From Terriglobus saanensis SP1PR4 (lineage in GTDB: Bacteria > Acidobacteriota > Terriglobia > Terriglobales > Acidobacteriaceae): a stretch of DNA of 64,000 nucleotides. Positions 51,283-60,025 of the stretch are shown piece after piece; the first letter of the stretch is position 1, and every line of letters starts with the position of its first letter. The notes under the pieces were generated by a model, which was not told the origin of the DNA, made no database searches, and was given only the letters and a program-made list of their open reading frames with translations. A program made the translations under genes and the position numbers. Location: the NCBI RefSeq assembly GCF_000179915.2, contig NC_014963.1:2170001-2234000 (forward strand), written 5' to 3'.

Positions 51283-53682
51283 ATGAAACAGGAAGTGACC
51301 GTAGAACTTGCCGGTGGCAAGCGCATCACCTTTGAGACGGGCCGCATTGCCAAGCAGGCATCCGGCGCAGCCTTCACCTCCTCGGGAGACGTCGTCATCC
51401 TCGCCACTGCAGTAGGCGCACCCGACCCGAAGGAAGGCATCGACTTCTTTCCCCTTACCGTGGAGTATCGCGAAACCGCTTACGGTGGTGGACGCATTCC
51501 CGGTGGCTTCATCAAGCGCGAAGGCCGTCCCTCAGAGAAGGAGATCCTTACCTGCCGCCTGATCGATCGCCCCTGCCGGCCGCTCTTCCCGGATGGCTAC
51601 CGCAACGAGACCCAGGTCATTGCTTTTGTTTATTCTGCGGATAAGGAAAACGATCCTGACGTCATCGCGATCAACGCAGCCTCCTGCGCGATCTCGCTCT
51701 CCGACCTTCCCTTCCAGGGCCCCATCGGCGCTGTTCGTGTCGGGCTGATCGATGGCAACTTCATCGTCAATCCGACCTATACCGAGCGCAAGGAATCTCT
51801 GATCAACATCATCGTTGCTGGCACCAAGGACGGCATCGTGATGGTGGAGTCCGGTGCAAAAGAAATTCCGGAAGACAAGGTGATCGACGCCATTGAGTTC
51901 GGCCATGAACAGGTAAAGCTGATCTGCGCTGGAATCGACGAGCTCGTCGCCAAGGCTGGCAAGGCAAAGCGCATCGTCAATCCTGTTGAGATCGACGATG
52001 CCTTTTACAACGACCTGAAGTCCAAAGTCTACGACCGCGTCGCCGATGCGCTCGACACCCAGAAGTATGCCAAGATCGACAGCTACGCCAAGATCAAAGA
52101 GATCAAAGACGAGCTAAAGAAGGCCCTTCCCGAAGGCGACGCCGCGGCCTCCAAGAAGCTCAGCAAGTACTACGAACTGCTTCGTGAAGAGATCTTCCGC
52201 AACCAGGTCACGAAGGACCGTATCCGTCCCGATCGCCGTGCCTTCGACGAAATCCGCACCATCGATATCGAAGTCGGTATCCTTCCTCGCACCCACGGTT
52301 CGGCACTCTTTACCCGCGGTGAAACCCAGGCGCTCGTTACAGCCACGCTCGGTACCGGCGATGACGCACAGCGCATGGAATCGTACGAGGGAGAACAGAA
52401 GAAGCGCTTCATGCTTCACTATAACTTCCCACCGTATAGTGTTGGTGAAGTTGGACGTATGACAGGAACCAGCCGTCGCGAAGTCGGCCATGGTGCTCTT
52501 GCATACCGTGCCATCGAAGCAGTTCTCCCACCTGAGGCTGAGTCCCCCTACACCCTTCGTGTTGTTTCCGACATCACGGAATCCAATGGTTCGTCCTCCA
52601 TGGCGTCGGTCTGCGGCGCATCGCTCGCTCTCATGCAGGCTGGTATCTCCCTCAAGGGGTCGGTCGCTGGCGTTGCGATGGGTCTTGTGAAGGAAGGCGA
52701 TTCTTACGCCATCCTGACCGATATTGCAGGTGCGGAAGATCACTACGGCGATATGGATTTCAAGGTCGCTGGAACCCGCAACGGTATCACCGCGATGCAG
52801 ATGGACATCAAGATCATGGGCATCACGCCCCAGATTATGCGTGAAGCGATGGAGCAGGCACGTCATGGCCGTCTCTTCCTTCTCGACAAGATGGACGCCG
52901 TGATCGCTTCCGCAAACGAAGAGAAGTCGCGCTACGCTCCGCAGATCCGCACGTTGCAGATCCCCACGGACAAGATCCGCGACCTCATCGGACCCGGCGG
53001 CAAGATCATCCGTGGCATCGTCGAAGCCACCCAGGTCAAGATCGACGTCGACGATACGGGCCGCGTCAGCATCGCGTCCTCGGATCCCGACAACCTCGCC
53101 CGCGCCATCCAGATGGTTTCGGACATCACGGCAGTTCCTGAAATCGGCAAGACCTATCTAGGTAAGGTAGTCCGTCTGGCGGAGTTCGGCGCTTTCGTCG
53201 AGATCTTCCCCGGTACCGACGGTCTCCTGCACGTCTCCGAGATCGCAGAACACCGCGTCAAGGAAGTGAAGGATGAACTTCGTGAAGGCGATCAGGTCTT
53301 GGTAAAGGTCCTTGCCATCGAAGGCAATCGCATCAAGCTCTCCCGGAAGGCTGTTCTGCGCGAGCAGCGTGCGAAACTCGGCCTCCCTGAGGTTGAGCCA
53401 GCAGGCGGCGATGTTCCCCGTGGAACAGCCCCGACAAGCGATAAGCGCAGCGACGAAGAAACCATCACCCTTGAAGGTGGCGATGACTTCGACGATGAGG
53501 ATGAGGATGACGATGAGGACTTCGACGGTGATGAGCCGACAGAAGGCGCAACAAATGCTCCCGCAACGGATGCGCCGCACGGCGCACGTCCCGCAGGCAC
53601 AGGCGATGCAGCGCGTCGTCGCCGCCGTCGTGGCGGACGCCGTCCCGGTGCAGCGGGCGGAGCCCCTCCTCGCCAGTCGTAA
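51283..53682 (+). CDS. pnp: Polyribonucleotide nucleotidyltransferase (PNPase)
   Basis: Phosphorolytic 3'-5' exoribonuclease of 799 aa. Two RNase PH cores (~10-220 and ~310-540; GIDFFPLTVEYRETAYGGGR, MASVCGASLALMQAGI), then a KH domain (RDLIGPGGKIIRGIVE) and an S1 domain (GKTYLGKVVRLAEFGAFVE). An extra C-terminal tail of about 100 residues is first acidic (DDFDDEDEDDDEDFDGDE) and then Arg/Gly-rich. The start at ATG 51283 gives the family N-terminus. A strong terminator follows. Confidence 0.97.
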   Translation: MKQEVTVELAGGKRITFETGRIAKQASGAAFTSSGDVVILATAVGAPDPKEGIDFFPLTVEYRETAYGGGRIPGGFIKREGRPSEKEILTCRLIDRPCRPLFPDGYRNETQVIAFVYSADKENDPDVIAINAASCAISLSDLPFQGPIGAVRVGLIDGNFIVNPTYTERKESLINIIVAGTKDGIVMVESGAKEIPEDKVIDAIEFGHEQVKLICAGIDELVAKAGKAKRIVNPVEIDDAFYNDLKSKVYDRVADALDTQKYAKIDSYAKIKEIKDELKKALPEGDAAASKKLSKYYELLREEIFRNQVTKDRIRPDRRAFDEIRTIDIEVGILPRTHGSALFTRGETQALVTATLGTGDDAQRMESYEGEQKKRFMLHYNFPPYSVGEVGRMTGTSRREVGHGALAYRAIEAVLPPEAESPYTLRVVSDITESNGSSSMASVCGASLALMQAGISLKGSVAGVAMGLVKEGDSYAILTDIAGAEDHYGDMDFKVAGTRNGITAMQMDIKIMGITPQIMREAMEQARHGRLFLLDKMDAVIASANEEKSRYAPQIRTLQIPTDKIRDLIGPGGKIIRGIVEATQVKIDVDDTGRVSIASSDPDNLARAIQMVSDITAVPEIGKTYLGKVVRLAEFGAFVEIFPGTDGLLHVSEIAEHRVKEVKDELREGDQVLVKVLAIEGNRIKLSRKAVLREQRAKLGLPEVEPAGGDVPRGTAPTSDKRSDEETITLEGGDDFDDEDEDDDEDFDGDEPTEGATNAPATDAPHGARPAGTGDAARRRRRRGGRRPGAAGGAPPRQS

Positions 53683-53700
53683 TTGTGATCCGATAAAAAG

Positions 53701-53737
53701 AAAGAGCCAGCGTACCTACGCTGGCTCTTTTCTTTTT
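53701..53737 (+). terminator. Terminator after pnp
   Basis: A 13-bp stem AAAGAGCCAGCGT / ACGCTGGCTCTTT with loop ACCT, followed by TCTTTTT. It closes the rpsO-pnp unit 18 nt past the pnp stop. Confidence 0.9.
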
Positions 53738-53765
53738 CGTTCATCCGCATACACTTGAAAAAACA

Positions 53766-54176
53766 ATGGCAGCTTCCATGTATATCGTCGTCGAAGGCGA
53801 AGATCCCGGCTTCGACATCTTCGTCAACGGTCGAGCCATCGCGCGCAACGAGGATGGGCTCGAACAACTCGCGATCTCGCTCGCCGTCCGTCCCCTGATC
53901 GAGTTCTTCTCTGCGGACGAAAATTCGATGGCGCTCCTGATCGAAGAGGGAGCGGGGAATCCGGAGCTGCTTCCAAGTCTTCCGGCGCCACAGTGGTATG
54001 CCGGCGAGGACGGTCTCAGTACGGTTCAGGCGCTCGTTGCTGAACTCGCTCGCGATCCTGCGATCCTGGGTAGTGAAACAGAAATCATTCGCGAAGAACT
54101 CTCCCAATACATCACAGTCCTGCGCAAAACCGCAGAGCGCAACCTCCGCTGGCATCTTGCGGTTAGTTGGAGATAG
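53766..54176 (+). CDS. Hypothetical protein, 136 aa
   Basis: A soluble, acidic protein (start MAASMYIVVEGEDPGFDIFV) with no signal peptide or membrane segment and no family I recognise. A C-terminal amphipathic helix region (REELSQYITVLRKTAERNLR) may mediate oligomerisation. The ATG has no Shine-Dalgarno; a -10-like TACACT sits about 12 nt before it, so the message could be leaderless. ATG 53778 is an alternative start. It is convergent with the acyltransferase gene. Function not inferred. Confidence 0.6.
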   Translation: MAASMYIVVEGEDPGFDIFVNGRAIARNEDGLEQLAISLAVRPLIEFFSADENSMALLIEEGAGNPELLPSLPAPQWYAGEDGLSTVQALVAELARDPAILGSETEIIREELSQYITVLRKTAERNLRWHLAVSWR

Positions 54177-54193
54177 TCGGTTGCAGATGGCGG

Positions 54194-55216
54194 TCAGGAA
54201 GTCGGTATGCTTTTTCTCAATTGCAGCCTTCTCGTCTTGAAAAAATTCAAGATCGGTAGCTCGATCAGCCAGTAGCATGCCAAGCCAAAACTCAGACCCA
54301 TAAGGCAGCCCAGCAGCAATCCCATCGTAGGGGATAGACGCTTTGCGAGCATCAGGTGTCTTATGATCGTGATGCCGTACTCATGCACAAGATAGATTGA
54401 GTAAGAAGCGTCGCCCAGTAATAGCGACCAGCGTGGCAGCCTGCTTCCAATGACGCCTTCAAGCGACAGGGCGGAAATCAAAATAAGAAAAGACAAAATC
54501 CCCCACTGCACTACACGCAGGGTATAGAACGGCGCGGTTATTTCAAGGGTAAGGGAAGCCAGAAGCAGGAAAGCCGCTACGACTGCAGGCAATCTCATCT
54601 TAGACCGCGTGTACCAGATGGCCGCCACCATTCCCAAGCCAAACTCCAGATACAACGAGAGATCCATGTGCACCGAAGGGAGAGGCACCGTGATGCCTAC
54701 CAGACCAATCAGAACAACGAGGGGAAGCACGATCTCCATCACTCGTCCCGTCCAAAGAATGACCAAAGCGATGAGCAGATAAAAAGCCATCTCGTAGGTA
54801 AGCGTCCATCCTACCGAGACAATGGGCAGATACTCGCCGAATCGACCGCGTGTCGGCAGGAAGAGATAGGAGCCGGCAATATGCAGGAAGGTAAAGGGCA
54901 CTCCGAAGTACAGCATGGACAGAAAGGTTCGTGTGGTTACAAGCCAATACAGAGGGACAATTCTTTCCAGTCGCCTTTGGAAAAACCTGGCTGTGGCCGC
55001 GAAGCCGGATCTACTGGAATCGATCGAAAGTGGAATGATGAATCCGCTGATGACGAAAAAGAGATCAACCCCGCTGGCGCCGTTGTCCCATACTTTATGC
55101 CCCGGAGTGAATGGAGCCATCACGTCAGAAAAGTGGTGCACCACGACGAGCATCACGGCAATGCCGCGGAGAACTTGCAGGGTACGCAGCGGGGCCGGTC
55201 TAGGGGATGAAGCCAC
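54194..55216 (-). CDS. Acyltransferase 3 family membrane protein (OafA/YrhL-like)
   Basis: Integral membrane O-acyltransferase of 340 aa with about ten hydrophobic segments. The N-terminal LQVLRGIAVMLVVVHHFSDVM contains the RG and the HH motif used in acyl transfer, and GASGVDLFFVISGFII is the second family signature. The likely role is O-acetylation of a surface glycan or lipid. GTG start with a weak TTGAG upstream. The C-terminal tail is basic. Substrate unknown. Confidence 0.88.
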   Translation of the reverse strand: MASSPRPAPLRTLQVLRGIAVMLVVVHHFSDVMAPFTPGHKVWDNGASGVDLFFVISGFIIPLSIDSSRSGFAATARFFQRRLERIVPLYWLVTTRTFLSMLYFGVPFTFLHIAGSYLFLPTRGRFGEYLPIVSVGWTLTYEMAFYLLIALVILWTGRVMEIVLPLVVLIGLVGITVPLPSVHMDLSLYLEFGLGMVAAIWYTRSKMRLPAVVAAFLLLASLTLEITAPFYTLRVVQWGILSFLILISALSLEGVIGSRLPRWSLLLGDASYSIYLVHEYGITIIRHLMLAKRLSPTMGLLLGCLMGLSFGLACYWLIELPILNFFKTRRLQLRKSIPTS

Positions 55217-55402
55217 AAGCTCAAGTTTAGCTGGTGCATGCGTCTTTCAGAGACAAGAGCAGAACCCCGAAGAGCAATGGGCCGGTTTGGCGTGAAATCA
55301 CTCTTCATAGAGTGAAGAGGCTTCCGTGGCGTAGGCTGGAGGTCTCCGCTCCGCACGCAACGTCAACTGAAACTGTCTGAAAGAAAGGTTTGTGAAACAC
55401 CC

Positions 55403-56152
55403 ATGATCATCACCGAAGAGTTTGTCGAACTCACTACCCCATATGGCCCCATGCGCACCCACATCCTCCGTCCCGTTGCGGCAGGAAAGTATCCTGGCAT
55501 TGTGTTTTATTCGGAGATCTTTCAGGTGACAGGCCCCATTCGTCGCACTGCTGCTCTGATTGCTGGTCACGGATACATCGTCGCCATGCCCGAGGTTTAC
55601 CACGAGTTCTGCGAGCCGGGCGAGGTCTTCGCCTACGATCAGGCTGGTTCCGACAAGGGCAATGCACTCAAGACCACCAAAGAGCTTGCCAGCTACGACG
55701 CAGACACCCGCGCCGTTCTCGACCATCTCAAGCAGCGCCCCGACTGCACCGGCGAGCTAGGCGCGCTTGGCATCTGCATGGGAGGACACCTTGCCTTCCG
55801 CGCTGCCTTCGAGAAAGATGTCCGCGCTACCGCCTGCTTCTATGCCACCGACATCCACAAAGGATCTCTGGGCAAAGGCATGAAGGACGATTCCATAGCG
55901 AGAGCCAGAGAGATCGAGGGCGAACTTCTCATGATCTGGGGACGCCAGGATCCGCACGTTCCACTCGAAGGCAGACGCAAAGTGCAGACCCTGCTCGACG
56001 AGCTCAATCTTCGTTACAACTGGGTCGAAGTCAACGGTGCCCACGCTTTTATGCGCGACGAAGGCGCACGTTACGACCCCGAACTGGCTCTCCGTCTCTA
56101 CGGAGCGGTCCTGGACCTCTTCCACAGGCGTCTCGGTCAGGGCGACCGCTAA
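55403..56152 (+). CDS. Dienelactone hydrolase family alpha/beta hydrolase
   Basis: A 249-aa hydrolase. The nucleophile is C125 in GICMGGHLAF (Cys as in true dienelactone hydrolases), the acid D183 in WGRQDPHVP and the base H214 in NGAHAFMRDE. It would hydrolyse lactones or esters. AAAGG precedes the ATG. It stands alone, convergent with the epimerase gene, with a shared terminator between them; no aromatic-degradation genes are adjacent, so the physiological substrate is open. Confidence 0.88.
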   Translation: MIITEEFVELTTPYGPMRTHILRPVAAGKYPGIVFYSEIFQVTGPIRRTAALIAGHGYIVAMPEVYHEFCEPGEVFAYDQAGSDKGNALKTTKELASYDADTRAVLDHLKQRPDCTGELGALGICMGGHLAFRAAFEKDVRATACFYATDIHKGSLGKGMKDDSIARAREIEGELLMIWGRQDPHVPLEGRRKVQTLLDELNLRYNWVEVNGAHAFMRDEGARYDPELALRLYGAVLDLFHRRLGQGDR

Positions 56153-56153
56153 A

Positions 56154-56196
56154 AGAAAGGGGGCGCAGCGATGTCGATCGCTGCGTCCCTCTTTCT
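56154..56196. terminator. Bidirectional terminator between convergent genes
   Basis: AAAGAAAGGGGGCGCAGCGAT pairs, with one bulge, with ATCGCTGCGTCCCTCTTTCT; the core 8-bp stem GCAGCGAT/ATCGCTGC lies at 56165-56172 and 56177-56184. A-rich and T-rich flanks allow it to act on both strands. Confidence 0.75.
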
Positions 56197-56205
56197 GCTT
56201 AGAAG

Positions 56206-57162
56206 TTACCCGTTCATCTGCTTCCATCGGCGCACCATATTCCGCGCCGCAACGTCCCACTCCGGATATTGAAAATCAAAGCCCGCGCGTTCCAGCACTC
56301 CTGGCAAAACATTGATGCTCTTCAGCACCAGCCAGGCCTCTGTGCCGAGGATGGGAGCGCCGATCTTCAAGGCAAACTCAGGCGCAGACAATCCTATCTT
56401 GACACCCGCTGCCTTCCGCAGGATCCGCATGAACTCGGCGTTCGGCAGAGGAACAGGAGATCCCATATTCACAGGGCCGGAGATACTCTCGTCGCCGATC
56501 ATGAATTCGACCGCACGTACATAGTCCTTGTCGTGCATCCACGAGATAAACTGCGTTCCCGGGCCTTGTGTTCCGCCAAGGCCATACCGCACCAGTCCCA
56601 GCAGGACATCGAAGACGCCGCCTTTGTCCGGACTGATCGCCAGGGTCGTTCGCAGGGCAATCTTTCGCACTCCGGGAACTTCGATGGCGTCGAACGTGTT
56701 TTCCCAGGTCTTGACTACTTCAGCGGCAAAGCGCCAGGTCTCTGGAACAGCCTCGCCCTCGCCGCCGAGCCATGTCGTGGTCTCCGTAAAGGCTGCCGAT
56801 GTCGAGTGACGATAGATTCCGGCTGCGCTGGCGTTGATCCAGACCTTCGGCGTTACTTGCGTAGCCTGAATCGCCGAACCAACGGCCTCGGTCGACTCGA
56901 CTCGCGACGCGATAATTTCGCTGCGATTCTTTGTCGTATAACGGCAGTTGATCGTCTTTCCCGCCAGGTTGATGACCGCGTCAGCGCCTTCTAGTTCTCT
57001 GGACCAAGGCCCCAGGGTGCGCCCGTCCCACTGCACCACGCGCCACGGAGATCTCGAACTGGCGGATCGGCTCAACACGATCACTTCGTTGCCGATGCGT
57101 GAAAAATGTCGCGCCAGCAGGGTGCCCACCTGGCCGTTGCCACCCGCGAGGACGATCTTCAA
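56206..57162 (-). CDS. TIGR01777-type NAD-dependent epimerase/dehydratase
   Basis: A 318-aa extended-SDR protein (SulA/YfcH group). Rossmann motif AGGNGQVG is near the N-terminus, with VINLAGKTINCRYT, NASAAGIY and a C-terminal DUF1731-like region (LPGVLERAGFDFQYP). The TTG start overlaps the stop of the ATPase gene (TTGA) and has GGAG 8 nt upstream; a GTG 21 nt earlier is possible. Coupled to the MlaFE genes, which is unusual; role unknown. Confidence 0.85.
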   Translation of the reverse strand: MKIVLAGGNGQVGTLLARHFSRIGNEVIVLSRSASSRSPWRVVQWDGRTLGPWSRELEGADAVINLAGKTINCRYTTKNRSEIIASRVESTEAVGSAIQATQVTPKVWINASAAGIYRHSTSAAFTETTTWLGGEGEAVPETWRFAAEVVKTWENTFDAIEVPGVRKIALRTTLAISPDKGGVFDVLLGLVRYGLGGTQGPGTQFISWMHDKDYVRAVEFMIGDESISGPVNMGSPVPLPNAEFMRILRKAAGVKIGLSAPEFALKIGAPILGTEAWLVLKSINVLPGVLERAGFDFQYPEWDVAARNMVRRWKQMNG

Positions 57163-57998
57163 GCGAGATACTCCTTCAACCACGGATCGTCAGAGTGTGT
57201 CAGTTCCAGCGTCGTCCCATCGAAGACGATCTTGCCGTCATTCAGCATCAGGAACTTTGTCTTTTCATCGATGCCGTTCGCAGGGATCTTTTCCGCGCCA
57301 TTCTTTTCCACGTTGTAGTGGTTGGTGGCAAGATAGAAGGCATCCTGCAGGCGATGCGTGATAATGAGGGAGGTCGTGTGCGAAACATCGCGCCGCTTCA
57401 TCACCAGTTCCATAATGGTGGTTGAAGTAATCGGGTCCAGACCGCCCGTGGGCGAGTCGTAGAGGATCAAATCTGGCTCTGTAATGATGGCGCGGGCAAT
57501 CGAAACGCGTCTGCGCATACCACCGGAGAGCTCAGCAGGGAACTTGTCGATCGCCTTCTCCAACTCCACAAAACGCAGCGCTTCTTCGACCCGTTTGTGT
57601 GCTTCCTCGGCTGGAACTTTGTCTTCATGGAGCAGATAAGCGACGTTGTCCTCTACGGACATGGAATCGAAGAGGGCCGACTCCTGAAAGACCATCCCAA
57701 TTCTGTGCCGGAGCGCAAACATCTCGCGCTCTTTCATCCCGGTGATCTCATGGCCCAGCACGCGAATGGTGCCGCTGTCTGGCTGTAACAGGCCATCGCA
57801 GAGCTTCATCAGAACGCTCTTGCCGCCGCCTGCAGGCCCCAGCAGAAGCCGTGTCTCGCCCTGTTCGATGGCGAAGGATACGTTCTTGAGTACTTCGTTG
57901 CCTTCAAAACTGATGGAAACATCTTCAAAGCTGATCGCAGGTCCTTCATACTCGACCTTTTCAGCCTTGTTCTCCGTCTTGCTTTCCGCTGTACTCAT
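57159..57998 (-). CDS. mlaF: MlaF-type ABC transporter ATPase
   Basis: A 279-aa ATPase subunit for retrograde or anterograde lipid transport. Walker A is GPAGGGKS, the signature ELSGGMRRRVSIARA, Walker B LILYDSPTGGLDP, and the H-loop SLIITHRL; the GMRRR signature and D-S-P in Walker B are usual for MlaF/Mkl. About 30 N-terminal residues are charged and unconserved. ATG overlaps the permease stop (ATGA). The substrate-binding MlaD gene is not next door. Confidence 0.92.
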   Translation of the reverse strand: MSTAESKTENKAEKVEYEGPAISFEDVSISFEGNEVLKNVSFAIEQGETRLLLGPAGGGKSVLMKLCDGLLQPDSGTIRVLGHEITGMKEREMFALRHRIGMVFQESALFDSMSVEDNVAYLLHEDKVPAEEAHKRVEEALRFVELEKAIDKFPAELSGGMRRRVSIARAIITEPDLILYDSPTGGLDPITSTTIMELVMKRRDVSHTTSLIITHRLQDAFYLATNHYNVEKNGAEKIPANGIDEKTKFLMLNDGKIVFDGTTLELTHSDDPWLKEYLA

Positions 57999-58774
57999 GA
58001 GCCAAAGATCCCGATCATGAGGCGGGTGAGGAGAAAGTCGACGACGATGATGCATACCGAGGAGATCACCACGGCCTGCGTCGTGCTCTTGCCCACGCCC
58101 TGTGTTCCACCCTTGGTGGTCATGCCGAAGTAGCAGCCCACGCTGGCAATGATGAAGCCGAAGAATACCGGTTTGACCAGACCCTGCACCACATCGCCGT
58201 AGACAAGCGAAGCGTAGCTGGAATGGAAGTAGGCGCTGCTGTTCAGCCCGAGCAGCGCCACGCTGACGAGCGCTCCACCGGCGATACCCATTGCTGCGGA
58301 AAGAATGGAAAGGAATGCAAGCATGATTACGGTCGCCGCAATGCGTGGCAGAACCAGCTTGCGCACGGGATCCGTGCCCAGCGCACGCATCGCGTCGATT
58401 TGTTCCGTAACCCTCATGGAGCCAAGTTCGCTGGCGATACCGGATGCGTTGCGACCGGAGACCATCAAGCCAGTCAGCACCGGCCCAAGCTCTTTGACCA
58501 TGGATAGCGCTACGAGGCTGCCTGTCTTGCTTACCGCGCCAAACTGTTGCAACGCCGTTGCGCTTTGTAGAGCTAAAACACAACCGGTAAAGAACCCAGC
58601 CAGAATCACAATGGGCAGGGATCCAAAGCCGATGGAGTCCATCTGTGTGAAGATCTCATCCCAATAAATGGGAGGCGTCAACAGGCTCTTCATCGCGCGA
58701 CCGGACAGAAGAGAGTACTCCTGCAGGGCAGCGATGGAACGTTTCGTAAAGTCCACTGGCGAAACTAGCATCAT
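57995..58774 (-). CDS. mlaE: MlaE/YrbE-type lipid ABC permease
   Basis: A 259-aa inner-membrane permease. IYWDEIFTQMDSIGFGSLPI, ELGPVLTGLMVSGRNASGIA and LGSMRVTEQIDAMRALGTDPVRKLVLPR are the MlaE family hallmarks. Five to six TM helices. Expected to move phospholipids or related lipids between membranes with MlaF and an MCE protein encoded elsewhere. It is divergent from the squalene/hopanoid operon. Confidence 0.93.
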   Translation of the reverse strand: MMLVSPVDFTKRSIAALQEYSLLSGRAMKSLLTPPIYWDEIFTQMDSIGFGSLPIVILAGFFTGCVLALQSATALQQFGAVSKTGSLVALSMVKELGPVLTGLMVSGRNASGIASELGSMRVTEQIDAMRALGTDPVRKLVLPRIAATVIMLAFLSILSAAMGIAGGALVSVALLGLNSSAYFHSSYASLVYGDVVQGLVKPVFFGFIIASVGCYFGMTTKGGTQGVGKSTTQAVVISSVCIIVVDFLLTRLMIGIFGS

Positions 58775-58939
58775 GCAGTCTTAAATTTCTCTATCATTTT
58801 CATAGGTGCGGTCACTCTATCAGATGCGCATTCAATCACTTCCGTTCCACTCTCCCTAAGACTTCTTTTGCAGTGTTCCTATTCCGTATCCTCGCAGGAA
58901 AAATGAGAAAATAACGGTATGCCGCTTTCCGGAGTCACC

Positions 58940-60025
58940 ATGCGGGCAGTTGTTCTCTACGGCAAAGAAGACCTGCGTGTCGAAGCTTTACCTGTACCCG
59001 TCCCCGACGCGGGCGAAATTGTGGTTCGAGTGGGTGCCGCTCTGACCTGTGGTACCGATCTCAAGGTCTTTCGCCGTGGCTATCATGCCATGATGCTGAA
59101 GCCGCCGATTGCCTTCGGGCATGAGCTGGCGGGAACCGTTCACGCCATTGGCTCCGGCGTAAAGAACTTCAAACCGGACGACCGGGTCGTTGCTTTGAAC
59201 TCCGCCCCCTGCGACGTCTGCTATTTTTGTCGCCGGGATCAACAAAATCTCTGCGAAGATCTTCTCTTCAATAACGGCGCCTATGCGGAATATCTCCGTA
59301 TTCCCGCTCGCATTGTGGCGAAAAACACCCTTTTTATCCCGGACGATGTGCGGTTCGAGCATGCAGCGCTTACCGAACCTCTGGCATGCGTCGTTCACGG
59401 GTTTGAGCAGTCAAACGCGCGCCGTGGCGACACGATGATCGTCATTGGTGCTGGTCCCATCGGTCTGATGTTTATCCACGTCGCCGCTCTGGCTGGCTGT
59501 CATGTCATCGCGGTGGTCAAGCGAAAAGACCAGGCGGTGGCGGCAAAAGGTTTCGGAGCGGCCCAGACGCTGCAGATCTCAGACGGTTTGGATGTCGTTG
59601 CCGCCGCTCGGGCGCTCACGCCCGACCAGCGCGGTGCCGACATTGTCATCGAAGCCGTGGCCACGCCTCTCACCTGGGAGTGGGCCGTGGACATGGTGCG
59701 CAAAGGAGGAACGGTCAACTTCTTCGGTGGTCCGCCCTCTGGAACGCGTGTCACCCTGGACACCAACCGCTTGCACTATGGCGACATTACGCTCAAAGCC
59801 ACCTTCCACCACACGCCAGCGACCTGCCGCACGGCGTTCGAGCTCATCACCAGCGGACGTCTGCAATCGGCTGATTTCATTACCTCACACGCTGCCCTGG
59901 CAGATGTGCCAAAAGTCTTTGCAAAGATGATGGTGCGTTCCTCCAAGCCCGGGCCACCAGACATCAAAACGGCCATCTTCACCGAGACAAAACCTGAGAT
60001 AGAACTACGAGGCCAGAACTTATGA
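58940..60025 (+). CDS. Zinc-dependent medium-chain dehydrogenase
   Basis: A 361-aa MDR dehydrogenase. Catalytic zinc ligands C37, H61 and E62 (TCGTDLK, GHELAG), structural zinc cysteines C91, C94, C97 and C105, and nucleotide motif VIGAGPIGLM. It resembles sorbitol or threonine dehydrogenases. I chose the ATG with CCGGAG 5 nt upstream over one 21 nt earlier. Its stop overlaps the hpnC start (ATGA), so it is part of the squalene operon; a role in hopanoid side-chain or isoprenoid metabolism is only inferred from that. Confidence 0.88.
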   Translation: MRAVVLYGKEDLRVEALPVPVPDAGEIVVRVGAALTCGTDLKVFRRGYHAMMLKPPIAFGHELAGTVHAIGSGVKNFKPDDRVVALNSAPCDVCYFCRRDQQNLCEDLLFNNGAYAEYLRIPARIVAKNTLFIPDDVRFEHAALTEPLACVVHGFEQSNARRGDTMIVIGAGPIGLMFIHVAALAGCHVIAVVKRKDQAVAAKGFGAAQTLQISDGLDVVAAARALTPDQRGADIVIEAVATPLTWEWAVDMVRKGGTVNFFGGPPSGTRVTLDTNRLHYGDITLKATFHHTPATCRTAFELITSGRLQSADFITSHAALADVPKVFAKMMVRSSKPGPPDIKTAIFTETKPEIELRGQNL

